Assembly (NCBI RefSeq): GCF_029525555.1
Contig: NZ_JAPDHZ010000007.1
Coordinates: 1 to 64,000 of the forward strand
Direction of reading: 5' to 3'
Length of the DNA stretch: 64,000 nucleotides
From: Cohnella ginsengisoli
Lineage (GTDB): Bacteria > Bacillota > Bacilli > Paenibacillales > Paenibacillaceae
Positions 6,399 through 15,730 of the stretch are shown here, in pieces. Made by a program: the position numbers and the translations under genes. The notes beneath the pieces were generated by a model. It had not been told where the DNA came from. It was given only the letters and a program-made list of their open reading frames with translations, and ran no database searches. The stretch's first letter is position 1. Each line of letters opens with the position of its first letter.

Positions 6399-8867
6399 AT
6401 GATGTTCGGACGATTCACCGAACGCGCACAAAAGGTTCTTGCATTGGCACAGGAAGAAGCGGTGCGCCTGGGACACAACAATATCGGCACGGAGCATATC
6501 TTGCTCGGTCTTATTCGCGAAGGCGAGTCCATCGCCGCCAAGGCGCTGATCGCGCTGGGCCTCGGTCTCGAGAAGATCCAGGACGAAGTCGAATCCCTCA
6601 TCGGACGCGGCCAGGAGCAGCCGACCAACATCGCTTACACCCCGCGCGCGAAAAAGGTCATCGAGTTGTCGATGGACGAAGCGCGCAAGCTCGGCCATAC
6701 GTACGTCGGCACGGAGCATATCCTGCTCGGCCTCATCCGCGAAGGCGAGGGCGTGGCGGCACGCGTGCTGAACAACCTCGGCATCAGCCTGAACAAAGCG
6801 CGCCAGCAGGTATTGCAGCTCCTCGGCAGCAGCGAGAGCGTATCGCAGAATCACGGGCCTTCTAACAACGTAAGCACCCCTACGCTCGACGGCCTGGCAC
6901 GCGACCTGACGGCGAGCGCGCGCGACAACAATATCGATCCGGTCATCGGACGCGCCAAGGAGATCGAACGCGTCATCCAGGTGCTCTCCCGCCGGACCAA
7001 GAACAACCCGGTCCTCATCGGCGAGCCCGGCGTCGGCAAGACGGCGATCGCCGAGGGCCTGGCGCAGCGCATCGTGAACAACGAGATTCCCGAGACGCTT
7101 CGCGACAAGCGCGTCATGACGCTCGACATGGGCTCCGTCGTCGCCGGCACGAAGTATCGCGGCGAATTCGAAGACCGCCTGAAGAAGATCATGGACGAGA
7201 TTCGCCAAGCCGGCAACGTCATCCTGTTCATCGACGAGCTGCATACGCTGATCGGCGCGGGCGGGGCTGAAGGCGCGATCGACGCATCGAATATACTGAA
7301 GCCGGCTCTCGCGAGAGGCGAGCTGCAGTGCATCGGCGCGACGACGCTCGACGAGTACCGCAAGTATATCGAGAAGGACGCCGCGCTCGAGCGCCGCTTC
7401 CAGCCGATCACGGTCGACCAGCCGTCGCCTGAAGAAGCCATCCAGATCCTGAACGGCCTGCGCGACCGCTACGAGGCGCATCACCGGGTCAAGATCACGG
7501 ACGACGCGATCGAAGCCGCGGTCAAGCTGTCCGACCGCTATATCACGGACCGCTTCCTGCCGGACAAGGCGATCGACCTGATCGACGAAGCGAGCTCCAA
7601 GGTCAGACTGCGCTCGTACACGGTACCGCCGAATCTCAAGCAGCTCGAAGCGCGCCTTGAAGATATCCGCAAGGAAAAGGACGCCGCCGTACAGAGCCAG
7701 GAGTTCGAGAAGGCTGCCGCGCTGCGCGACACCGAGCAGAAGATCCGCGAAGAGCTGGATTCTACCAAGAATACCTGGAAAGAAAAGCAGGGCCGCACGG
7801 ATTCCGAGGTGACGCCGGACGATATCGCCCAGGTCGTCGCGAGCTGGACCGGCATCCCGGTCGTCAAGCTGGCGGAGGAAGAGACCGAGCGCCTGCTGAA
7901 GCTGGAGAGCATCTTGCACGACCGCGTCATCGGCCAGGAGGAGGCCGTCAAGGCCGTCGCCCGCGCCGTACGCCGCTCCCGTGCCGGTCTCAAGGATCCG
8001 AAGCGTCCGATCGGCTCGTTCATTTTCCTCGGGCCTACGGGCGTCGGCAAGACCGAGCTCGCGCGCGCCCTGGCCGAAGCGATGTTCGGCGACGAGAACG
8101 CGGTCATCCGCATCGACATGTCGGAGTACATGGAGAAGCACTCGACCTCCCGTCTCGTCGGGGCGCCTCCCGGATATGTCGGCTACGACGAAGGTGGCCA
8201 GCTCACCGAGAAGGTCCGCCGCAAGCCTTACTCGGTCGTCCTGCTTGACGAGATCGAGAAGGCGCATCCCGAAGTGTTCAACGTGCTGCTGCAGGTGCTG
8301 GAGGACGGCCGTCTGACCGATTCCAAGGGCCGCACGGTAGATTTCCGCAACACCCTGATCATCATGACGTCGAACGTCGGCGCCGACCAGATCAAGCGCA
8401 ATTCCTCGCTCGGCTTCACCGCCGTGCAGGATGCGGGCAAGGACTACAACAACATGAAGGATAAGGTGCTGGGCGAGCTGAAAAAGTCGTTCCGCCCCGA
8501 GTTCCTGAACCGGATCGACGAGACGATCGTCTTCCACCCGCTCGCCGAAGAGCACATCGCGCAGATCGTCACGCTCATGGCCGACGATCTCAAGAAGCGC
8601 CTCGTCGAGCACGACGTCAAGTTCGAGCTGACCGAAGCGGCCAAGAGCTTCCTCGCCAAGGAAGGCTTCGATCCGGCTTACGGCGCGCGTCCGCTGCGCC
8701 GGGCGATCCAGAAGCATATCGAGGATCGTCTGTCCGAGGAGCTGCTGCTCGGCAAGATCTCGAAGGGCGACTCGCTCGAGATCGACGAGAAGGAAGGCGC
8801 GCTTGTCGTGAACAACACCAAGCCGTCGTCTCCCGAAGAGAGCGAAGCGGTCAAGAACAACGGCTAA
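6399..8867 (+). CDS. clpC: ATP-dependent Clp protease ATP-binding subunit ClpC
   Basis: An 822-residue class I Hsp100 unfoldase that feeds substrates to ClpP, using adaptors such as MecA and McsB. A double Clp N-domain repeat spans ~1-145 (both copies contain GTEHILLGLIREGE). AAA-1 has Walker A GEPGVGKT at 208-215, the UVR-containing middle domain lies around 415-450, and AAA-2 has Walker A GPTGVGKT near 545. The C-terminal small domain has PAYGARPLRRAIQ. Start MMFGRFTERAQ follows GGAGGAGGT. It is the last gene of the CtsR operon, followed by a strong terminator. Confidence 0.97.
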   Translation: MMFGRFTERAQKVLALAQEEAVRLGHNNIGTEHILLGLIREGESIAAKALIALGLGLEKIQDEVESLIGRGQEQPTNIAYTPRAKKVIELSMDEARKLGHTYVGTEHILLGLIREGEGVAARVLNNLGISLNKARQQVLQLLGSSESVSQNHGPSNNVSTPTLDGLARDLTASARDNNIDPVIGRAKEIERVIQVLSRRTKNNPVLIGEPGVGKTAIAEGLAQRIVNNEIPETLRDKRVMTLDMGSVVAGTKYRGEFEDRLKKIMDEIRQAGNVILFIDELHTLIGAGGAEGAIDASNILKPALARGELQCIGATTLDEYRKYIEKDAALERRFQPITVDQPSPEEAIQILNGLRDRYEAHHRVKITDDAIEAAVKLSDRYITDRFLPDKAIDLIDEASSKVRLRSYTVPPNLKQLEARLEDIRKEKDAAVQSQEFEKAAALRDTEQKIREELDSTKNTWKEKQGRTDSEVTPDDIAQVVASWTGIPVVKLAEEETERLLKLESILHDRVIGQEEAVKAVARAVRRSRAGLKDPKRPIGSFIFLGPTGVGKTELARALAEAMFGDENAVIRIDMSEYMEKHSTSRLVGAPPGYVGYDEGGQLTEKVRRKPYSVVLLDEIEKAHPEVFNVLLQVLEDGRLTDSKGRTVDFRNTLIIMTSNVGADQIKRNSSLGFTAVQDAGKDYNNMKDKVLGELKKSFRPEFLNRIDETIVFHPLAEEHIAQIVTLMADDLKKRLVEHDVKFELTEAAKSFLAKEGFDPAYGARPLRRAIQKHIEDRLSEELLLGKISKGDSLEIDEKEGALVVNNTKPSSPEESEAVKNNG

Positions 8868-8888
8868 TTCAATTGCCTGCAACGTCCG

Positions 8889-8930
8889 CGCCTGCGGAAC
8901 ACTCGTCAGAGTCGTTCCGCAGGCGTTTTT
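8889..8930 (+). terminator. Terminator of the ctsR-mcsA-mcsB-clpC operon
   Basis: CGCCTGCGGAAC (8889-8900) pairs perfectly with GTTCCGCAGGCG (8914-8925), followed by five T residues. Confidence 0.93.
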
Positions 8931-8976
8931 GCGTTGATTGGCGTTTTGCAGGGAGGCCTATCAAGCATAATGTCGA

Positions 8977-9005
8977 TTGCGCGGCGCCCTCGCAGCGCTT
9001 ATGAT
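8977..9005 (+). promoter_or_regulatory. SigA-type promoter of the two-component system
   Basis: TTGCGC (8977-8982), a 17-bp spacer and TATGAT (9000-9005), about 30 nt upstream of the response regulator start. Confidence 0.6.
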
Positions 9006-9034
9006 CTACATAGACTAAAGCGAGGTGGAAGGAA

Positions 9035-9733
9035 TTGCCGATCAAAGTGCTGATCGCCGACGACAACTCATTTATCCGCGAGGGAATGAAAATTATTCTG
9101 ACCAGCTTCGAGGAGTTCGAGGTCGTGGGGGCGGTAGAGGACGGCGCCCAGGCCGCCGCCTTCTGCGAGGCGCACGCGCCGGACGTGGCGCTGCTCGACG
9201 TTCGCATGCCGAACATGAACGGCGTGGAGGCGGCGAGACTCATCGCGGCGAACACGAAGACCAAGCCGCTCATTTTGACGACCTTCGACGACGAGGAATA
9301 CATTCTCGAAGCGATCAAGGCGGGGGCAAGAGGCTACCTGCTGAAAAATAACGATCCGGAGCGGATTCGCGACGCCATCAAGAGCGTGCACAACAACCAT
9401 GACGTGCTTCAGGACGTCGTCCTGGACAAGATCAAGGCGCAGCTCGCGCAGGGTGCATCGCCGCAGGCCGCGGCGCCGGCGCGCGCGCCCGCGCCGTCCG
9501 CAAAGCCCGGCGAAGCGATCGACCGCAGCCTGTTCACCGAGCGCGAGCTCGACATCATGGCGCAGATCGCCCGCGGATTGTCGAACAAGGAGATTTCGCG
9601 CAAGCTGTTCATTTCCGAAGGCACGACGGCGAACTACATTACGTCGATCTTGAACAAGACGGGCCTCGAGCACCGCACGCAGATCGCGATTTACTATCTC
9701 ACGGGCGAGGCCCGCGTGATGGAAGAGGAGTAA
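9035..9733 (+). CDS. LuxR/NarL-family response regulator (LnrK-like)
   Basis: A 232-residue two-domain regulator. The receiver domain has acidic residues D9/D10, phosphoacceptor D55 (LLDVRMPN) and the conserved Lys in GARGYLLKNN. An Ala/Pro-rich linker (~140-165) leads to a NarL-type helix-turn-helix (FTERELDIMAQIARGLSNKEISRKLFISEGTTANYITSILNK). Start TTG 9035 with GGTGG 6 nt upstream. The adjacent kinase and the ABC exporter downstream make it the probable activator of that exporter, as LnrK (YfiK) activates lnrLMN in B. subtilis. The kinase gene starts 8 nt after its stop. Confidence 0.9.
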   Translation: MPIKVLIADDNSFIREGMKIILTSFEEFEVVGAVEDGAQAAAFCEAHAPDVALLDVRMPNMNGVEAARLIAANTKTKPLILTTFDDEEYILEAIKAGARGYLLKNNDPERIRDAIKSVHNNHDVLQDVVLDKIKAQLAQGASPQAAAPARAPAPSAKPGEAIDRSLFTERELDIMAQIARGLSNKEISRKLFISEGTTANYITSILNKTGLEHRTQIAIYYLTGEARVMEEE

Positions 9734-9741
9734 AAAAGCCG

Positions 9742-10863
9742 ATGGAGCTGTGGCTGCTCGGGAGCAAATCCGCTCTGCTGCTGTTTATCGGATACATGTT
9801 ATACGGGACGCCGCACGACGATTCGTTCCGGCCCGCCTATATGCTTGTCCTGCTGATCTATACGTGCCTTAGCTTCGGCATCCCGCCCCTCAGGCGCATC
9901 AAAATGGCGTCGCTCGCGGTGTCGGCGCTGTCCGCCGCCCTCGCGATCTACGGCGCGCTGGAGCTGCACCCGGTGTTCCTGCTGCTCGCCGTCCCGAACT
10001 TGTACGAAGCGGCTTGGGGCGTCGGCGCCGACAACTGGCAGACCGCTGCCGTACTGGCTGCGGCGGCCTGGCTGCTGCCCGCGCAGAACCGGCCGGTCTA
10101 CGCGCTGGCGTCGGCGCTGTGCTTGATGCTGTACATGTCCACCTGCGCGCTGCACAAGCGCCTTGCCCTTCGAGAGGAGGAGCGGGACAAGCTCCAGGAC
10201 GATGCGCGCAGGCTCACCCGGGCGCTCGCGGACAACGAGGAGTACGCAAGGCAGTCCGAATATACGATCAAGCTGGAGGAGCGGGGACGGCTGTCGCAGC
10301 AGATCCACGACGAGATCGGCCACTCGATGGCCGGCGCGCTCATTCAGATGGAGGCGGCCAGGCGGCTGCTCGATTCGAACCGGGCGAAGGCAGAGGAGCT
10401 GCTGGGCAATGCGATCGTCATCTCCAAGGAAGGGCTGGAGCGCATCCGGCTGACGCTGAAGCAGTCCAAGCCGCCCGCCGAGCAGCTCGGCATCGGGCGC
10501 CTGCAGCTGTTCGTGGACCAGCTGTCGGCGAAGCAGGACATCCGGGCGACATTGAACTACGCCGGAGACCTGGATACGATCACCCAGCTTCAGTGGCGCA
10601 TCATTCAAGCGAACGTCACCGAGGCCGTCACCAATTCGCTCAAGTATAGCGGCGCGGAGTCGATCGCCGTCGAGGTGCTCGTCCTGAACAAATTCGTCAA
10701 GGCAGTCGTGCGCGACGACGGACGCGGGGCGAACAAGGTGGTCAAGGGACTCGGCATCGTCGGCATGGAGGAGCGCGCGGCGTCGGAGGGCGGCACGATC
10801 ATCGTCGACGGCTCGCGCGGCTTCAGCGTGACGACGCTGCTGCCCGTGCGCGCGGGCTCATGA
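9742..10863 (+). CDS. NarL-type membrane sensor histidine kinase (LnrJ-like)
   Basis: A 373-residue kinase. The first ~135 residues contain several hydrophobic helices with very short loops, so it probably senses within or at the membrane rather than through an extracellular domain. A coiled coil (~140-185) leads to the HisKA_3 dimerisation domain with QQIHDEIGHSMAG (H189 the phosphorylated His). The HATPase domain has the N-box AVTNSLKYSG and the G-boxes DDGRGAN and GLGIVGMEERA. It is encoded directly after the response regulator. Intramembrane-sensing kinases of this type respond to membrane-active compounds in B. subtilis; that role here is inferred. Confidence 0.9.
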   Translation: MELWLLGSKSALLLFIGYMLYGTPHDDSFRPAYMLVLLIYTCLSFGIPPLRRIKMASLAVSALSAALAIYGALELHPVFLLLAVPNLYEAAWGVGADNWQTAAVLAAAAWLLPAQNRPVYALASALCLMLYMSTCALHKRLALREEERDKLQDDARRLTRALADNEEYARQSEYTIKLEERGRLSQQIHDEIGHSMAGALIQMEAARRLLDSNRAKAEELLGNAIVISKEGLERIRLTLKQSKPPAEQLGIGRLQLFVDQLSAKQDIRATLNYAGDLDTITQLQWRIIQANVTEAVTNSLKYSGAESIAVEVLVLNKFVKAVVRDDGRGANKVVKGLGIVGMEERAASEGGTIIVDGSRGFSVTTLLPVRAGS

Positions 10864-10875
10864 GATTCTCATGAG
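10857..10875. promoter_or_regulatory. 19-bp perfect palindrome, candidate response-regulator site 1
   Basis: CTCATGAGA-T-TCTCATGAG is a perfect palindrome with a one-base centre. It overlaps the stop codon of the kinase gene and precedes the ABC exporter operon. Confidence 0.5.
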
Positions 10876-10883
10876 CGATTCAT

Positions 10884-10897
10884 ATGAGATTTCTCAT
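10884..10897. promoter_or_regulatory. Palindrome, candidate response-regulator site 2
   Basis: ATGAGA-TT-TCTCAT repeats the core arms of the palindrome at 10857-10875, with the two centres about 24-25 bp apart. The tandem arrangement suggests binding of two regulator dimers upstream of the exporter genes. Confidence 0.45.
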
Positions 10898-10900
10898 GCC

Positions 10901-10944
10901 AAAGGATGAACTTATGCACTGACATAAGGGCGTCCTTTTTTTTT
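10901..10944 (+). terminator. Terminator between the two-component system and the ABC exporter
   Basis: AAAGGA (10901-10906) and CTTATG (10911-10916) pair with CATAAG (10923-10928) and TCCTTT (10933-10938) across a small internal loop, and a T-run continues to 10944. If it works, the exporter needs a promoter of its own or conditional read-through. Confidence 0.65.
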
Positions 10945-10984
10945 ATGATGAGATTAACAAATGAACGACGGGAGCGAATGCGCG

Positions 10985-11920
10985 ATGAACATTATCGAGA
11001 TCGGCGGACTGACCAAGAAGTTCGGGGACTTCGCGGCGGTGGACAATATGTCTCTCAACTTAAAGGAAGGAGAGATCTTCGGCTTCCTGGGCGCGAACGG
11101 CGCGGGCAAGAGCACGACGATCAGCATGATCGCCTCGCTGCTCCGCCCGACGAAAGGCGAGATCAAGTTTCTCGGCAAAAACATCGCCAAGCACGCCTAC
11201 TTCGCCAAGATGAATATCGGCATCGTGCCGCAGGACCTGGCCATTTACGAGGACATGACCGCTTTCGAAAACGTGAGATTTTTCGCCGGGCTGTACGGCT
11301 TCCGCGGAAACGAGCTGAAGGCGCGGGTGGAGGAGGCGCTTAGCTTCGTCGGACTCGGCGACAAGCACAAGGAGCTCCCCAAGAACTTCTCGGGCGGCAT
11401 GAAGCGCCGGCTCAACATCGCTTGCGCAATCGCCCACAGACCGAAGCTGATCATCATGGACGAACCGACGGTCGGCATCGATCCTCACTCGCGCAATTAC
11501 ATTTTGCATTCGGTCAAAGAACTGAATCGCATGGGATGCACGATTCTGTATACCAGCCACTACATGGAAGAGGTCGAAGAGATCTGCACGCGAATCGCGA
11601 TCGTCGATCACGGCAAGATCATCGCGGACGGCACCAAGGAGCAGCTCAAGGCGATCATCACGGACTCCAAGGAGATCTGGATCGACGTGAAGAGCGTCGA
11701 AGGCCTGAGTCAAGAGAGGCTCAAAGAGATCCGCGGCGTTCTGAGCGTCCGAATCGAAGAGCAGCGAATCAAGATCCAGTCCCGCGCCGAGATCGCCAAC
11801 CTGAACGACATCGTCCAGCAGCTCATCCGCGACGGCATGGAGATTCGCGCGGTCGAGGAGCAGGCGCCGAACCTCGAGACGGTATTCCTGACGCTGACCG
11901 GCCGCAATCTGAGAGATTAA
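10985..11920 (+). CDS. ABC exporter ATP-binding protein (LnrL-like)
   Basis: A 311-residue ATPase of the drug/antimicrobial exporter type. Walker A GANGAGKST is at ~36-44, the signature FSGGMKRRL near 135, and Walker B LIIMDEP follows. The H-loop lies in YTSHYMEEVE, and the C-terminal ~100 residues form the regulatory tail typical of CcmA/NatA-type subunits. ATG 10985 is preceded by GGGAG (10970-10974); the upstream in-frame ATG 10961 lacks a site. Length equals B. subtilis LnrL (YfiL, about 311 aa). Two permease genes follow with 14- and 2-nt gaps, forming one transporter. Confidence 0.92.
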   Translation: MNIIEIGGLTKKFGDFAAVDNMSLNLKEGEIFGFLGANGAGKSTTISMIASLLRPTKGEIKFLGKNIAKHAYFAKMNIGIVPQDLAIYEDMTAFENVRFFAGLYGFRGNELKARVEEALSFVGLGDKHKELPKNFSGGMKRRLNIACAIAHRPKLIIMDEPTVGIDPHSRNYILHSVKELNRMGCTILYTSHYMEEVEEICTRIAIVDHGKIIADGTKEQLKAIITDSKEIWIDVKSVEGLSQERLKEIRGVLSVRIEEQRIKIQSRAEIANLNDIVQQLIRDGMEIRAVEEQAPNLETVFLTLTGRNLRD

Positions 11921-11934
11921 GGGGGGACGAGAAC

Positions 11935-13053
11935 GTGAACACGCTGCATATCGCAAAAAAAGAAATCGTATCGGCGCTGCGCAACAAGTCCACCTTCCTC
12001 TTCATGCTTGCCTTTCCGATCGCGCTCATGCTCATTCTGGGCTTGGCATTGTCCAACGCCTTCTCCGGCAGCATCGAGATCGGCGACATCAAGATGGCGT
12101 ACAAGATCGATCAAGCTAGCCCCGCGCTGGCAGCGGGCTGGGAGAGCTTCGCCAAGGCTGCCGAAGAAAGCGGGGTCTTGATCGAACCGCTGCCTGCCGG
12201 ACAGGACGGCAAGCAGGCCGTCAAGGAAGCGCAGTACGCGGCTTACGCCGACGTCTCCGACAAGGGGATCGCTTATTACGACAACAGCCGGAGCACGGTC
12301 GAGAGCAACATCCTGCAGGGCATGCTGAGATCTTTTGCAGACCGCTACAATCTGGAGGCCGCCTTCGCGAGCGCAGGCGCATCCTCTCAAACGAACGGCA
12401 GCGGCCAATCGCCCGCTCAACTGGTGAAGGCTACGTCGCTCACGGCAGACAGTCAGCCGAATTCCATGGACTACTATGCGGTCGCGATGACGACGATGAT
12501 CGCCTTGTACGCGGCGCTTAGCGCCTCTGCGCTCATCGAGACCGAACGGACCCGCCACACGATCGTCCGGCTGGCCGCAGCGCCGGTGTCCAAAGCGGAG
12601 ATATTCGCCGGCAAGGTGCTTGGCAGCACCGTCATCAACGCCATCTTCATCGTCGCCGTCATGCTGATCAGCCATTTCGCCTTCGGCGCGAACTGGGGGG
12701 ATCATCCGGTGCACGTCCTGCTCGTTCTGATCACGGAGGTGCTCATGGCCATCGGCTTCGGCCTCGCGGTCGGCATGATCTTCCGCAGCAAAGCGTCGCA
12801 TTCGTTCTTGCTCATCTTTATCCAGATCGCCTCGTTCGTAGGCGGCGCATACTTTCCGGTGAATGACTTTACCGGCTTTATCGGCGCCGTATCCTACTAC
12901 TCGCCGCTGCGCTGGAACAATGCCGGCGTCATCGAGACGGTGTTCGGCGGGGACACCGCCCCCGCTCTGATGGCCGCAGGCTATAATCTCGCGGGCGCCG
13001 TCGTCCTGCTCGCCGTATGCATGTTCTTTATCCGCAGAAGGGAGACGATCTAA
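11935..13053 (+). CDS. ABC-2 type permease (LnrM-like)
   Basis: A 372-residue membrane subunit with the ABC-2 layout: an N-terminal helix (TFLFMLAFPIALMLILGLAL), a ~170-residue extracytoplasmic loop, then five C-terminal helices beginning YYAVAMTTMIALYAALSAS. The motif ETERTRHTIVRLAAAPVSKAEIFAGKVLG is the coupling-helix segment. GTG 11935 follows GGGGGGACGAGAAC. It forms a transporter with the ATPase upstream and the second permease downstream. The substrate is unknown; the family includes exporters of polyene and peptide antibiotics. Confidence 0.9.
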   Translation: MNTLHIAKKEIVSALRNKSTFLFMLAFPIALMLILGLALSNAFSGSIEIGDIKMAYKIDQASPALAAGWESFAKAAEESGVLIEPLPAGQDGKQAVKEAQYAAYADVSDKGIAYYDNSRSTVESNILQGMLRSFADRYNLEAAFASAGASSQTNGSGQSPAQLVKATSLTADSQPNSMDYYAVAMTTMIALYAALSASALIETERTRHTIVRLAAAPVSKAEIFAGKVLGSTVINAIFIVAVMLISHFAFGANWGDHPVHVLLVLITEVLMAIGFGLAVGMIFRSKASHSFLLIFIQIASFVGGAYFPVNDFTGFIGAVSYYSPLRWNNAGVIETVFGGDTAPALMAAGYNLAGAVVLLAVCMFFIRRRETI

Positions 13054-13055
13054 CC

Positions 13056-14201
13056 GTGAAAACGATCCTCTGGCTCATGGCCCATACTTTTCGGAACACC
13101 TTCCGCAAACGCTCGAATATGATTTTGTTTCTGCTGCCCGTCGCCGGCGTTCTGATATCCGCCGCGCTCTACGGCAACGCCGGCGGCGCGGGTCTCCGCA
13201 TCGGCATCGTGCAGCAGGACGGCGCGGACGCCGTCGGCCGCGACGTCGCCGCCTTCATCGGGGCGTTGGACGGCGTCAAGATAACGGATACGTCGGATGC
13301 CGACCTGAAGGACCGGATCGCTGCGGGCAAGCTGGACGCGGGCATCGTTATCCCGGCAGGGTTCGGGGAGACGCTCAAGGCAGGTTCGCCGCAGCAGCTC
13401 GAGCTGCTGTCCGTCAAAGGCGCGCAGGTGACGGCTTATGTCCAGGCCATGCTGGACGGCTATCTGAACAACGTCGCTTCGATCGCCGCAGAATCGAAGG
13501 GAGACAAGGCGCGCTTCGAGCAAATCTACGGCGATTATTCGCAGGGCAGCTTCAAAGTGAGCCACGAGCTATTGAACGACGCGTCCAACGTCAAAGACAC
13601 GACGTATCAATCGCTCGGTTTCCTGGTGGCCTTCATCATGTTCTCGTCCGTCAACATGTCGGAGATGATCCTGCGCGAAAAAGAAAATCGCACGTTCCTG
13701 CGCCTCCTCTCTTCGCCGGTCACCGCCCGGTCGTACGTCGCGGCGAACGTCGCGGTCAATATCGTCGCCATGGTATGCCAGATCGCCTTGACGCTGACCT
13801 TTATGCGGGCGGTGCTCCATATCGACTCGGGCGTACCGGTCATGCAGCTCGCGCTGGTCCTGGTGCTGTTCGGCCTCGGCGCGATCGCGCTGTCGCTGCT
13901 TATCGTCTCGCTCTCCAAGTCCAAAGGCCAGTCGAGCGCGCTGCAAAATCTCATCATTACGCCAACTTGCGTGCTTGCCGGCTGCTATTTCCCGATGGAC
14001 ATCATGCCTGACGCCATTCGCAAGATCGGCGCGTTCCTCCCGCAGCACTGGCTGCTCGACACGGTGAACCGTCTGCAGCATGGCGACAGCTTCGGCAGCC
14101 TCTACATGAACCTGCTCGTGCTGGCCGCCTTCGCCGCCGCCTTCGCCGCGATCGCCATCTTCCGCTTCAGCCGCAACAACGATACGAGGACCTTCGTTTA
14201 A
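13056..14201 (+). CDS. ABC-2 type permease (LnrN-like)
   Basis: A 381-residue paralogue of the permease upstream, with the same architecture: first helix MILFLLPVAGVLISAALY, a large extracytoplasmic loop, then a helical bundle from SLGFLVAFIMFSSVNMSEMI. The coupling segment LREKENRTFLRLLSSPVTARSYVAAN matches the family. GTG 13056 is two nucleotides after the preceding stop, with GGGAG upstream. Two different permeases plus one ATPase downstream of a LuxR-type two-component system reproduce the gene content of lnrJKLMN. The first two genes are in the order regulator-kinase here. Confidence 0.9.
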   Translation: MKTILWLMAHTFRNTFRKRSNMILFLLPVAGVLISAALYGNAGGAGLRIGIVQQDGADAVGRDVAAFIGALDGVKITDTSDADLKDRIAAGKLDAGIVIPAGFGETLKAGSPQQLELLSVKGAQVTAYVQAMLDGYLNNVASIAAESKGDKARFEQIYGDYSQGSFKVSHELLNDASNVKDTTYQSLGFLVAFIMFSSVNMSEMILREKENRTFLRLLSSPVTARSYVAANVAVNIVAMVCQIALTLTFMRAVLHIDSGVPVMQLALVLVLFGLGAIALSLLIVSLSKSKGQSSALQNLIITPTCVLAGCYFPMDIMPDAIRKIGAFLPQHWLLDTVNRLQHGDSFGSLYMNLLVLAAFAAAFAAIAIFRFSRNNDTRTFV

Positions 14202-14220
14202 AAACGATCCCCACTCCCAG

Positions 14221-14257
14221 TCCGCCGCCAGGGTCCCCCCCCTCGCGGCGGATCTTT
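14221..14257 (+). terminator. Probable terminator of the ABC exporter operon
   Basis: TCCGCCGC (14221-14228) pairs with GCGGCGGA (14245-14252), followed by TCTTT. The loop is long and C-rich, so the terminator is moderate. Confidence 0.55.
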
Positions 14258-14342
14258 GCGTAGGCGGGGGGAACCGGACTTTAACCGGGTAGAGTAAGTA
14301 TGATACACTTCTTGTAACTAGCGAATTAATGAAGGGAATCCC

Positions 14343-15714
14343 ATGGCCAAGCTGAAAATCAAGTTCGTCTGCACCGAATGCGGCACCGAATCGCCCAAGT
14401 GGATGGGCAAGTGCCCGGGGTGCGGCGCATGGAACACGATGGTGGAAGAAGCCGAGCCGGTCGTCAAGGCGAACGTCGGCCGCAGCAGCGAGCTGACCCG
14501 GACGAAAGAAAAGGCCCAGTCCATCATACACATAGAAAGCGGCAAGGAGCCGCGGATCCCGACGGGAAACGGGGGAGCTCAACCGCGTGCTGGGCGGCGG
14601 GCTCGTGCCGGGCTCGCTGCTGCTCGTCGGCGGCGACCCCGGCATCGGCAAGTCGACGCTGCTGCTGCAGACGTCGAACGCGCTCGCCGGCCAAGGCCTG
14701 ACCGTGCTGTACGTGTCCGGGGAAGAATCCGTCCGGCAGACCAAGCTTCGCGCCGACCGGCTGGGTGCGCTTAGCGAGCGTCTGTTCGTGCTGTGCGAGA
14801 CGAACCTGGACCTCGTCGAGCAGTCCATCGAGGAAGTGAAGCCGGACTTTCTCGTGATCGATTCGATTCAGACCGTTTACCGTCCCGACGTGCCGTCCGC
14901 GCCGGGCAGCGTCGCGCAGGTGCGCGAATGCACTGCCCAGTTCATGCGCATCTCCAAGCAGGGCGGCGTCGCGACCGTGCTCGTCGGCCACGTGACCAAG
15001 GAAGGCGCCATCGCCGGCCCGCGGCTGCTTGAGCACATGGTCGACTGCGTGCTCTACTTCGAAGGAGAACGCCATCATTCGTACCGTCTGCTTCGCGCGG
15101 TCAAGAATCGCTTCGGCTCCACCAACGAGATCGGCATCTTCGACATGTCGGAGGACGGACTGCGCGAGGTGTCGAATCCTTCCGAGCTGTTTCTCACCGA
15201 GCGCCCGCTCGGCGTGTCCGGCTCGACGGTCGTCGCGAGCATGGAAGGGACGCGGCCCGTCATGGTCGAGCTGCAGGCGCTCGTCGCGCCAACGCACTTT
15301 CCGTCGCCGAGGCGGATGTCCTCAGGACTCGACCACCATCGGATATCGCTCGTGATCGCGGTACTCGAGAAGCGAATGGGCATGTTTTTTCAAAATCAGG
15401 ATGCCTACGTGAACGTCGCCGGCGGCATCAAGCTGGATGAGCCGGCGGCGGACCTGGCGGCCGCGGTCAGCCTGGCTTCGAGTTTTCGCGACCTGGCTAC
15501 CAAGCCCGACGACGTCGTCTTCGGAGAGGTGGGGCTTACGGGAGAGGTGCGGGCGGTCTCCCGCGCCGAGACGCGCGTCAAGGAAGCGCTCAAGCTCGGC
15601 TTCAAGCGGGTCATCCTGCCCGAAGCGAGCATGAAGGGCTGGCAGCCGCCCGCGGGTATCCGGCTGGTACCCGTCAAATCTGTGGCCGAAGCGCTCAAGG
15701 CGGCATTGGAATAG
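14343..15714 (+). CDS. radA: DNA repair protein RadA (frame interrupted by +1 G)
   Basis: RecA-like branch-migration/DNA repair factor. The N-terminal zinc finger uses C10/C13 and C24/C27. A RecA fold follows with Walker A GGDPGIGKST and the diagnostic RadA motif KNRFGST, then a C-terminal Lon-protease-like domain (residues ~300-456). The frame is broken at G5 14571-14575, just before the Walker A region; four G restore TGNGELNRVLGGGLVPGS and a 456-residue protein. ATG 14343 follows GAAGGGAATCCC. It is followed at 16 nt by disA, the usual Firmicute neighbour; RadA and DisA interact functionally at recombination intermediates. Confidence 0.94.
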
Positions 15715-15730
15715 GGGGGGAACGGATCGC

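Noticed and set aside
6087..8882. Very long open frame on the minus strand opposite clpC (931 codons)
   Set aside because: It is the complement of an unmistakable clpC gene in a high-GC region where antisense frames stay open by codon bias. The translated product is Arg/Asp/Leu-rich without any domain.
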